Below, in pieces: positions 11,454 through 22,900 of a stretch of DNA of 64,000 nucleotides (positions within the stretch are counted from its first letter, which is position 1; each line of letters opens with the position of its first letter). The notes below the pieces were generated by a model that made no database searches, had not been told where the DNA came from, and saw nothing but the letters and a program-made list of their open reading frames with translations. Where the stretch lies: assembly GCA_023362775.1 (NCBI GenBank), contig JALMGJ010000006.1, forward strand, positions 3,136,001 to 3,200,000, given 5' to 3'. Source of the DNA: Charina bottae (lineage: Eukaryota; Chordata; Lepidosauria; Squamata; Charinaidae). A program made the position numbers and the translations under genes.

Positions 11454-11589
11454 CTCTAAGGAAATGCTGTTCCAGAAAAGTATGGACTGAGAAGACCATA
11501 CTCCATGGTCCCTGCAGTTGATACTCCCTTGGGATAGGAACCTTAACCTCTTAATGGATGGTTAGAATCAACTGGGAATAGGTGGTCCT

Positions 11590-11990
11590 GAAGATCCCCA
11601 GGCTTCAAAAGTGATAACCAGCTCCTCGATTTGCATCCAGAAGCAAACTGCTAATCAATGCATTTCTTGAAGCAGCGGTGTTACGTGGGTAAAACTGCTG
11701 GGACTCACAACTGTCTGAACCACTGCATTCTGGACCCACTTGAAGCTTCTGGGTGGGCTTTAAGGGCCGCCCCAGGCACAGCACATTACAGTAGTCCATC
11801 TGAAAGATGAGTAGGTCATGATGGTGAACAGAGCTTCCTGCTGTAGGAAAGCTAACCAGTGCGCCAGTGGTTCTCCTGACCAAGCTGCCACCAGCTGTGA
11901 ATCCAGGCGGATCCCCAGATTACCAACTGATTCTGCCCAGGAGATTATAGCTCCCCATCCAGAATTAAAGATGGAGTTTCTCTGGAACTG
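11590..11990 (-). mobile_element. Decayed LINE RT fragment
   Basis: Minus-strand frames keep traces of the CR1/L2 reverse transcriptase C-terminus (Asp-Tyr-Cys-Asn-Val, then GNLGIRLDSQL). The order of words in the DNA (cagtagtccatctgaaagatga, ccaggcggatccccagatt) is that of the better copy at 50620-51600. It is broken by frameshifts and stops. Confidence 0.55.
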
Positions 11991-12325
11991 GAAGGCACCC
12001 GCGTGCACGAGGAAGAAGGAAAGAGAAAAACGCAAAAGTTGAAAGAATAACACGAGGAAGCTGACTCAGCCTTTTATCACCCTGTTGTGGGGATAGATGG
12101 GACTCTACCACCAAAAAGGTGTGTTTCCCCTTGAGTAGGATAAAGAGAATATCCTGAATAACTGAGTCACATCCAGTATTAAAATAATAACGCTGGGCAG
12201 TTCAAGAACCAAGAATTTGGTGTGTGGCTACACCTGTCTTGCTAATCAAACAACTTCTCTACCCTTTCATTATCGCTGTTGCATGGTTGGCAAGGAGAGA
12301 ACAATCTCTTCTACTTGATCATACA

Positions 12326-12343
12326 TGGGAATTTAAGCATATG
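12326..12343 (+). promoter_or_regulatory. PTF1-like bipartite site of CPA2
   Basis: TGGGAA, six bases, then the E-box CATATG. Read on the other strand this is an E-box followed one helical turn later by a TTCCCA (TC) box, the layout bound by the acinar transcription factor PTF1. CPA1 has the same layout with the same spacing. Binding is inferred. Confidence 0.5.
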
Positions 12344-12391
12344 GAGCTCTTTAGAAAATGACCTAAGAGTGGGTTATCAGGGACACCTAGC

Positions 12392-12399
12392 CATAAATA
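12392..12399 (+). promoter_or_regulatory. CPA2 TATA box (CATAAATA)
   Basis: A TATA-like octamer lies 53 bases upstream of the chosen start codon. It would place transcription start near 12420-12425, giving the short leader usual for pancreatic enzyme genes and leaving the in-frame ATG at 12418 at or upstream of the cap. Confidence 0.6.
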
Positions 12400-12444
12400 C
12401 AGCCCGTCTGGATCAACATGTTCCTGTTTCGGGACCTTTCGACC

Positions 12445-12509
12445 ATGAAGCTGATTTTGCTTTTCGGAATTTCCCTTGGGATCACCTGGGGCTTGGACAC
12501 GTACGAGGG
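12445..12509 (+). CDS. CPA2: CPA2 exon 1, signal peptide
   Basis: Encodes the signal peptide ([16 protein letters not shown]) and the first residues of the activation peptide. The ATG has A at -3. The donor is GTGAGC and leaves phase 2. Confidence 0.88.
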
Positions 12510-15500
12510 GTGAGCTAACTTCCCTCCTGGCCGGTTTGGAATGACCAATTGTCTATTGGGTGGGTGGGCTTTTCTTTTTCTGGATCTGTTCAAGCAGCGG
12601 CTGGACGACCATCTGTTGCGGATGCTTTAATTTGGATTCCTGCAGGGAGCAGGGGGTGGGACTGGCCTCATGGACCCTTTACAACTCTAGGGTTTCAATT
12701 GTGGTAGACTCTGGCTGGATTCCTACATCATTCTAAACCATAATGTGGTTTAATGTATAGTCGAAGGCTTTCATGGCCGGAATCCGATGGTTGTTGTGGG
12801 TTTTCTGGGCTGTGTGGCCGTGTTCTGGCAGTTTTGGTTCCTAACGTTTTGCCAGTCGCTGTGGCTGGCATCTTCAGAGGACAGGAGCACAGCTAGAAGA
12901 TTCTCTTTGTGCCCAAGTCTTCTAGCTGTGCTCCTGTCCTCTGAAGATGCCAGCCACAGCGACTGGCGAAACGTTAGGAACCAAATCTGCCAGAACACGG
13001 CCACACAGCCCGGAAAACCCACAACAACCATAATGTGGTTTGCTTGTTTGTGGATTACTGTAGTGTGTTGTGTGAACTCATCTGATTGTAGCTTATTCAG
13101 TAAAACGCAATTAAGTAAACCTTCAATGAAGGCTTTGCCCCACTCTTGGTGGTCAACCTGTTGTATTCATGATGTCCGCTGGTTTTTGGAAGAAATCCAT
13201 TTAGTTCTGTCTCTGGTTTATTGGAAACCAAATCTTGTTTACGTTTTCCTCTGAATCAGTGCAGTTTTACAAACATTTTTGTAAAATCGGCTTAATGACC
13301 ACTTTGCTTAGCAACCAAAATTCCAGGCCCAATTGTGGTTGTAAAGCAAGGACTACCTGTATAATGTTCATATCTGGGGCCCTGCTGTGTGGAAATACGT
13401 TAATTTGCTCCAAAAAGATGCATACATTTTTAAAAGGAACAGTGGTTATAAGCTTTTCCTATGGGATGTTTAGACATAGAGTAGGGCAGGGCTTTCCAAA
13501 GTTTTTCCTGCAGTGTTTTTCCCACACCCGGCGTTGGTGTGTCGCTGCGGGAAAACCCGGAAGTGCCGCCATTGCAGCAGCGCGCAAAAACCCGGAAGTG
13601 CTGCTGCTGCTTTTGTGTTTTTGCGTGCCGCCATTGGTGTGTCGCCGCGGGAAAACCTGGAAGCGCTGATGATGATCAGCGCTTCCAGGTTGTGTGGCGA
13701 CACACCAGACTGTGTGTGGCGACACACTTTTGTGTCGCGACACACAGTTTGGAAAGCTCTGGAGTAGGACATAGTGGTAACTACCATCTATAGAGGGATT
13801 TGTTACTTGTCTTTCATGTCCCTTTGTTCTAATTAATTTTAATTTAATTTAATTTTATAATTTAGGGATTGCTCAGCTCCACAAGACTCTGGGTGGCTTA
13901 CAACTTTAAAAGCAAGAAAAAATAATAAAAGAGCGTTAGTCATAGATGCCTGGAAGAAAACAATCTAGAACAGATGAAAAATCCTACAGGAGTTTGACAC
14001 TCTCTCTTACCCCAGGGCATAGGAGAACAGACAGGTTTTCAGAGACTTTCTGAACATCATCAGGGCCATATGAACACTGGGGGGGATGCTGTTCCAAAGG
14101 GCAGGGGCTGTGACAGAGAAGGCATGCTTTCTACATCCTGATAGATGACATTATCATCTTGCAAGAATCCTGAAAGTTAGTTCGACTTAAAAAGGTAAAG
14201 GTAAAGGTTCCCCCCGCATATTTGTGCAGTTGTGTCTGACTCTAGGGGCCGGTGCTCATCTCCGTTTGTTAGCCGAAGAGCCAGCGTTGTCCGAAGACGC
14301 TTCCGCGGTCATGTGGCCGCATGACGCGCGCGGAACGCTGTTACCTACCCACCAAAGTGGTACCTATTCATCTACTTGCATCTTCATGCTTTCGAATTGC
14401 TAGGTTGGCAAGAGCTGGAGCTAGTGCGGGAGATCCCTCCGTCACGCGGGGCTAGGGTCTCGAAGCTCGGAACTTGCGATCTTCCGATCGACAAGCCTGG
14501 CGTCTTACCTGCTGAGCCACCACGCCCCACTTAGTTCGACTTACTCTTCCTCTATTGCATGCCAGAATTTTAAGGCAGAATCTTTCCTAAATCACTTTGG
14601 GATTTTATGGCTGATTTAACAATCTAAATCTGAGATTCCCCGGCATCAGGGGTGTCTACGGGGTAGGGTCAAAAAAGTCAAAAGATTGGCCATGATGGTG
14701 CAATCAAAGCTCCACCTGTCTATTTTGTGTGTTGTGTGTGATGTACATAAAAACCAGGCACAGATTTGATTGCATTGTTGCAGCCTCCATCTTGACTTTT
14801 TTGACTGCACCCTAGGGATACCTTGCCAGCCTCATAGCTCTCACTTGACCATAAACTATGCCATTATAGGTGGGGATATTCTAGCGCAGTGTTTCTCAAC
14901 CTTGGCAACTTTAAGATGTGTGGAGTTCAACTCCCAGAATTCCCCAGCCAGCATGCTGGCTGGGGAATTCTGGGAGTTGAAGTCCACACATCTTAAAGTT
15001 GCCAAGGTTGAGAAACACCGTTCTAACGCTTAAGAATGGACATTTTTTTAGATGATCTTACAAGAGGGAGGGTAACATCGTTCTGATGAATTTGCAAATG
15101 GTTATGAGCAGCCTTCTAAAATTTATAAGCAAAAGTCTACTGATTTTCGGTCCCTCTACCTCCAGTTGTCATGTCCTGGCTGAGACCGTTTCCTCCCACT
15201 TCCTGAGGCTCAAAATAAAGCTAGAAAAATTGCATTGGCTTAACCTGAAATGTCTCAGATGTTTCAAAAGTGCAAACGTTGTATACTGTTTTCTAAATGA
15301 AGAAACATTGGCCAGCATATCCAATGGACCATTCAGGGGCATCCATAGGGAGGTGTGTCAGAAAAAGTCAAGACAGGGGGTTGACCGTATGGTTGGAGCC
15401 CCACCCCTTTTTATGCATCTTCATGCATGTAAAAAAAGGGACGGGGTCCCTTCACATACTCCCACCCTCAACTTGACTTTTTCAACAGCCTTGCGGAAAC

Positions 15501-16088
15501 CCCTTTGACCACCGTTCTTAACTTGTGGCACCCAGTTTCTCCCCACCCCCCACCCCACCCTATGAAATGCTCCACTGCACTTTCCCCATCTTTGGCCTTT
15601 TAATACATCTGCAAACGGTCCACCCACTTTGCTCATATAGCAATCATCGAAACAGCTCCCACCACCAGTTGGATTTCCCTTCTAAAGGGCAACACCCAAC
15701 GCCATGGGCGAATGAATACAGAACACGCAGCAATCTGCCAAACTGGGCAGACAACTAACCCACTTATTTTGATTTTGACTGTTCTAGTGACCAGGTTCTC
15801 CGCGTGGAGCCATGCTGGGACAAACAAATTGATTTGCTGAAAGAATTGGAAGGCCTTAATTCTCTCCAGGTGTGTGAATTTGTACAGGGTACAATCCATT
15901 TGGGAATTAAAGTTTTGGAACATGGCTGGCTGCTTTTTTTCAGAAGCCTATATTTTACCTAACTGGTTATTAACATGTTGCACAAGGTCCCACAGATCTG
16001 CACCAACATTCATTTAGGATGTGCTTTGGTTATCTATTTATTTATTTATTTATTTATTTTATTTTATTTTATTTTATTTTATTTTATT

Positions 16089-16139
<51 letters not shown>

Positions 16140-16956
16140 TATTGATATTTATACCCCACCTATCCCCTCCCTAACGGAGGACTCTAGGCGGCTTACATAC
16201 ACATATACATTTCATGTTATACATTTCATATTATACATTTTCAATTTAACCGCGCACTAAGGGAAGGGGTAAGGGAACCGACTCTTCCGAGGCTACTTGG
16301 ACTACAAGCCCCACAATGCCTTGCGTTGGAGCCGGCTGCCGACGTCCTGTAGATGAAGCTGCTTTTTCCGGGATCCGTCGTAGCCACCGCCATTCCAAAG
16401 ATCTTCCGTTTGGTGGGCGACACCCGACAGGACGCCAGCAATTTTACCCACTTAAGGTGGTACCCATTTATCTACTCGCAAAGCTTTCGAACTGTTGGGT
16501 TGACAGGAACCCAACTCCTTCTATCTGGAGAAGGCTCTGATGCTGAGAAAGGTGGAAGGAAAGGTGGAAGGAAAGAGAAGAAGAAGACCACCAGCAGCAA
16601 AGGGGAAGGAGTTAGAGTGGTGGTGGAGGCACCGTTGGGAGACATGAAAGACCAGGTTAGGAAATGGAGAAGGTCTATCTACTGTATGTGGTTTCTGAGA
16701 GTTGACAGTGACTTTATGGCACATAATGAATCAATCAATGTGAAGCCCACGTTCCTTTGAAAAATCCACAATGCTGGGAAAGGTGGAAGGAAAGAGAAGA
16801 AGAGGACCGCCAGCAGCAAGGGGGACGGACTCAGTTAGAGTGGCAATGGATGCATCGTTGGAAGACCTGAAGGACCAGGTTGGGGACAGATCCTCCTGGA
16901 GAAAATCTATCTTTGTGGCCACTAAGAATCGACAATGACTTGATGGTGTATACAGT

Positions 16957-16991
<35 letters not shown>

Positions 16992-19900
16992 GAACATGAA
17001 GACCTAACTCTCTTGAGAAGTCTGTAATGCTGGAAAGGTGGAAGGAAAGAGAAGAAGAGGACCACCAGTAGCAAGGTGGATGGACTCAGTTACAGCAGCG
17101 ACGGATATACCTTTGGAAGTCCTGAAGGACCAAGCTGGGTACAGACCCTCCTGGAGAAAATCTCTCTACTTGGCCGCTAAGCATCAACACCAACTTTTTG
17201 GCTCATCTTCATCATCATCGTCATCGCTTATATATTTGGTTACTTATTATGCCCTGCTTCTGGGCACAGACTCCTCAACGCAAAGCTTGTTTGTAATTAC
17301 AAATGGAGAAAGTGCTTCACGTCTGAAGATCTTTCTCTCTCTTGCTTTGCATTCCCTGGCAATTTTCAGGCTGTTCTCTTCTTCCAGAGAGGCAGAAAGA
17401 ACCGCAGAGGGACTCCAACTTGTCTGGCGGTCAAGATGCCCCAGCAGAAGCCTGACCAGTCTTCTGCAGAGAGAGTTGCCAGACCGAGTGATGATTGCAT
17501 GGGGAAAGTCAGCCTCTGCTTGACACCCTGGGCTGCATAACCCACTGTGTTCAAACACTACCCATCTCTGACAGGCAGAGCTTTGAAGATTCACTTCAAA
17601 GGCAATTTAGCTGAAACGTTGAATCAGATCAACCTTCTTTGAACTGGGGGAATGCCGGAATCACAGGCCTCTGAATCAGTCTGACAGTTCAGGAAGGTTT
17701 TTGCATAGCTGGTTGGAAAAATGGAAATGAATTGATTTGAATTGTCAGATTGAATCAATCATCCTCACAGTAAGTGATCCACACACTCCTAGAATTTGGA
17801 CCATCCCAGGATGAGGGGGTGAAGTGTAGGTTGGTGTGAAGAACAGCTGGTTTAACTACCTGCCAAATTGCCTGACTAACAGGCTGCAAGTGTGGAGTTG
17901 TGTCCCGCTTAACTATTGGTTTTGCTGGCTGTCTCCTGGATGAGCATTCATTCTGCATCCAAAAATAAGTGAGCCGACAGGTTGCAGACATGGAAGAGGG
18001 ACCCGGACACGGAAAAGCAGAGAGGAATGACCAATATTTCATGAGCTCCACCCTGTGGAGCGGGCATAATGGTGCTGCCCCCCACGAATAGAATAAAAAC
18101 GCACTCTGCAAAAATGTTTCCTGACAGAAGCAATGGGAAACCAGGGATGTCCCCAATGGCAACAGAAACAACCACACCCAGCTGGCAGAAGGCAACTCCC
18201 TTTTCCCAGTTGAAATTACAATTTTTGCAGCGCAAGAGAACAGTAGATCTGTTGTTCCAAAAGGGCTCTATGCCTGTGTAGCTGCAGAGGCCAAGGAGGA
18301 TGACCTTGATGGAAAAATGCAAGAAAAATCAATGAGTGGGATTACAGGTAGTCCTCACTTAACAACCGTTCATTTAGTGACAGTTTGGACTTATGATGGT
18401 GCTGAAAAAAACAAAAAAAGGGAAAAAAGCCCCTGGGCCAAAGGGGCTGAAGCATTTTTTAAGCCCAGAACATCCAGATAACATTCAGAAGCAGCTCAGG
18501 CAGACACCTCCCTAATTCACAGGAGTATAAGAAGGGGGGGGGGGAGATCCAGCACAATCAGACTTGCAAGATGCTGTTATTAATATTAATATTAATTAAT
18601 ATTATTATTATTAATATTATTAATAACAGCATCTTGCAAGTCTGATTGTGCTGGACCTCCCCCCCCGCCCCTTCTTATACTCCTGTGAATAAAAGTAGTT
18701 TTAGCCTTCCAGTGGGATGGATTTCCTGGTCTGGTCTACCTAGTGGGGCTGATAGTACCTAGAGAAGTTCTGTAAGACTCGACAAGCATTTTGGGTCTCG
18801 GTGGAAGTCAGGGGCTGTTCCCTCCTGGAGCTCAAGCCAAAATGGCCATGGGGGTGGTGCCCAGGGACTAGAGGAGAGGGGCTGGAGCAGTGTTTCTCAA
18901 CCTCCGCAACTTTAAGCTGGGGAATTCTGGGAGTTGAAGTCCACACAGCTTAAAGTTGCTGAGGTTGAGAAACACTGGGCTGGAGGGTAGGGGCTGAAGG
19001 CAGCCAATAAGAGCTGGGCAGACCCCGCCCCTGGCTTGTCAGCAGCCAGATCATCTCGGCCTGCGAGACCAGCCCCACACCATAACTTCTGCCAGAAGAA
19101 GAGGGAAGCATGAGACTGCGACAGATGAAGATGACCTGAAGCTGCCTCTGCTGTGGGCTGGGGAGGACGGGGTGGGGGGAGATGACCACACGGCAGAAGA
19201 AAGCTCCTATCAAGGCATGTTGGCGCTGCGGTTTGGGAGGCGTGAAGATAAGCCCTTGGAACAGGTAGAAGAAAAGCAGGCGGGGCATCCCTGGAGCCGT
19301 CAAAAAAGTCAAGATGGGGGTGGCAGCTGTGATCAAAGCCCTGCAGGTCTCCCATCACAAGGCTATGGCCACCATCTCGACTTTTTGGACCCCTCTCTGT
19401 GGATGCTCCTGGAAATGGGATTTTATGCTGGCATTTTGGGGCGGGGTAGGAAAGCAAATGGCCCTTTTCCTCAAAAGTTTTTCTTCTTTTCAGCTAAATT
19501 TCTGGCGGTTTCCTTCGCACCCTGATGAACCCGTGGACATCCAGGTGCCCTTTGCGTGTCTCCAAGCTGTCAAAGTCTTCTTGGAGTCACACCAGATTAA
19601 GTACTCAGTCCTGATAGAAGATGTGCAGGTACAGTGGAAGGGAAAAATCAATGAGTGGGATTACAGGTAGTCCTCACTTAACAACCATTCGTTTAGTGAC
19701 AGTTTGGACTTATGATGGCGCTGAAAAAAATGACCTATGACCACTCCTCACACTTACGACCATCGCAGCATCCCTGCGGTCACGTGATCACATTTTGGGC
19801 ACTTGGCAACCGGTTCGCATTTATGACCGTTGCAGCGTCACGTGGTCACATGGTCGCCATTTTCAACCTTCCCGGCCAGCTTCTGGCAAGCAAAATCAAT

Positions 19901-22900
19901 GGGGAACCATGTGATTCGCTTAACGACCATGTGGTTTGCTTAATGCAGAGCTTTCCAAACTTTTCCTGTTGGTGACACACACCAACGGCAGAGGCGGTGG
20001 TGGTGGCGGCGCGGCGGCAGCGGCGGTGTGCAGGTGTGTCACATGAAACCCGGAAGCTCTGATGGTGCGCCGCCACCGCTGTGCATGCTACTGCGGGCAG
20101 CGGTGCACCATCAGCGCTTCCAGGTTTCTGCGTGACACACCTGCACACCACAGGCGACACAGTACTGAGTCGCGAGACACAGTTTGGAAAGCTGTGGCTT
20201 AATGCCTGAAGTGATTTGATTAATGACCGCTGCAAAAAAAGTCGTAAAATCGGGTTGATTCACTTAATGACCACTTCACTCAGCAACTGAAATTCCAGTC
20301 CCAATTGTGGTTGTTAAGTGAGAACTACCTGTATTGTATGAAAGTATTCTCCATGCACTGTATTTGGGCAACACGTCCCACCATTCCTCTTCCTAACAAC
20401 CACAATAACAATCATGCTCAGGTCTGGGCATTGGGGGGATTATGGGGAGAGTCAGTTTATTTGTTGATTTGTGAGAGTTCGACCCCACGTTCCTCCGGAT
20501 AGTCGAGGTGGCACCCACAGCATTCCTTCTCCAATTTTTCCCAGCACCCACAAACCGCACCGGATTCGTAGGCTGGGCTGAGAGAGGGTGGCCGGCCCAA
20601 AGTCACCCACAGTCGGTGATAAACAACATGTGAGCAAATCTGACTTTTGCAAAAACAAAAATTCCTTCCAGCTCAGTTATTGTGGAATGTTCCTGCCGCT
20701 CTGTATCAGAAGCAGCTGGAGATGTGGTGCTGAAGGAACAGCAACAGCCAAGCAAGGGGACCTTGAAAAACCTGGTTTAGTGGGATGGTCAGAAAATGGC
20801 ACCGATTCCGTGTTTCCTCCTCCCTCCTCACCCTGCAACAGTCAGCATACCCAATCCTCTGTCAATGCATTCACACAAATCCAGCAGAATATAGTCAGGC
20901 ACTGTGTTCTGCGGCATGCAAAGCCCCAATAACTAATCCATCCAGTGTCTAATCCAGTGTTTCTCAACCTTGGCAACTTTCAGATGGGTGGACTTCAACT
21001 CCCAGAATTCCCCAGCCAGGATGCTGGGGAAGTCCACACGTCTTAAGTGCTGGCTGGAGGATTCTGGGAGTTGAAGTCCACCCATCTTAAAGTTGCCAAG
21101 GTTGAGAAACACTGGTCTAATCAAAATGGCCCAACACATTAAACATGCTAAGACAAAGCTGAGTCCACGTTTTAGGTTTTTGGGAATGAGGGCTGTCTCC
21201 AGGAAGGGGTTAACAAAATTCAAGATGGAGCTGTGACTGCGTGTGCAAAGTCTCACACTTTTTTTATGCGTGCAGGGCATGTAAAAGGACACCAGGCTTT
21301 GATCGCGTAGTTGCAGACACCATCTTGACATTAAAAGCATTGTTTTTCTGCAAACCTTGTATTATCCTCAAGTTTGCTGTTTCTTGTATATGCTTTTCCT
21401 CCTGTTTTGAGGGGGAAATATCTCTGGCTTAACCCCACCGAAGACCACTAAAACAAGCAAGCTGCATTATGAAAAGGTTTCATGGCTTTTTTTTAAAAAA
21501 ATTTGGCTTCTAATTATATTACAGTTTATTTGGGATTATTAGCCTCAGGGGCAGAAAGGCAGGATATGTATTCATTACAGCTCTTCTCTCCTGCCCAGTT
21601 CAGTGGATTATGGGAATTAAATAGAAATAACAATAATGGCAAATAGAATGCTAGTGATAATTATAATTATGCAAGGAAGAGGAGCAGAGAAGCAACACAG
21701 ATTTGTGACCGAGTAGAATGAGCCCAGACAGGTCCAGTTCCCCACCCTGGACAGGGATCATATTCTTTGGATGATGCAAAGACAGAAGGCCTTCATTATC
21801 TGCATTTCCATTTGGCAGTTTGACGCCTGCATGGCTGGTAAATGCAGACCAGATTTCATCATCCACGATAAAGAGTTTCATGAACCTGCAGGTTTGGGCA
21901 CTTAATTTGGTTTGGAGCAGGATTTGGTGAGGTCTTGTGTGTGAATTTTTACCCATGTATGGAATGCCAGATCAGCTGTTGTGCATGTTTAAAATACATT
22001 TTTTTTCAAGGTCTTGTTATCTTGTTAGGGTGGGACAGAATCCCCAAGAATAACAAAGACTATTGGAACTTGTAGTCTGACCATGGGAAAGAGAGGGAAA
22101 TAATAATACCAACAACAAGAACAACAACAATGTTATTATGGGTGAGCCCATTTCATGGATGGGATGAATATGAGATATTATTAACGTTCTCGGCTGCTAT
22201 TTTATGCTATTGATATGGTTTTTAAAATTTGGGTTGTTTTTCATCCCGTTTTTATTTCATTTTTAATTGTTAGCCATCCAAAGGCATGTATATGAGATGG
22301 CCGGCTGTATAAATTTATTAAATCAATTGATCAATGAAATAAACTCCAAATAGAGTTTGAGCAAATGTGAAAAAAGAAAGTCATAGTGGTGCTGACAGCT
22401 GGTTGCATGCTTGGCCATCCCAAAAGATCTGGGAAAGCACTTGGACACAAATAGAATCGGGGGTCTCTGGGGTATGGTCAAAAAAGTCAAGATGGTGGTT
22501 GCAATTGAAGGTCCACCTGCAATACACATAAAAAAAACAGGCAGAGCTTGGACTGTACAATTGCCGCCACCATCTCGACCTTTTTCACCATACCCTGCAG
22601 ATGCCCCAGGAAAAAATCTCAACTCATCAGTTACAAAAAGTTGCATTACTTGGAATAGCACATATCTTTATGATATCCTTAATCCTTCTAGATTCTTGGG
22701 AAGGATCCAATAGTCAAAACGGCCAAATCCAGAATTATTGTGGTAGAATGCATGTAAATAGCAATAGCAATAGCAATAATAGTTGATTATTGGCACACTG
22801 GGTGCCATACCAAAAAGTGTTGGACAGCACTTAGAAAATCTGCGCATTGACAAAATTTCCATCTGTCAATTACAAAAGGCCACCCTGCTTGGATCCGCAC

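Larger units (their letters stand above)
8879..12325. other. SSMEM1-CPA2 intergenic region, repeats only
   Basis: This spacer holds LINE tails (9440-9545, 10205-10330), one family A MITE (11320-11453) and a decayed LINE fragment (11590-11990). The remaining sequence shows no coding similarity. Small open frames within the AT-rich tails are simple-sequence artefacts. Confidence 0.6.

Noticed and set aside
12418..12420. Upstream in-frame ATG as CPA2 start
   Set aside because: It lies only about 25 bases from the TATA box, at or before the expected cap site, and would add nine residues with charges before the signal peptide.
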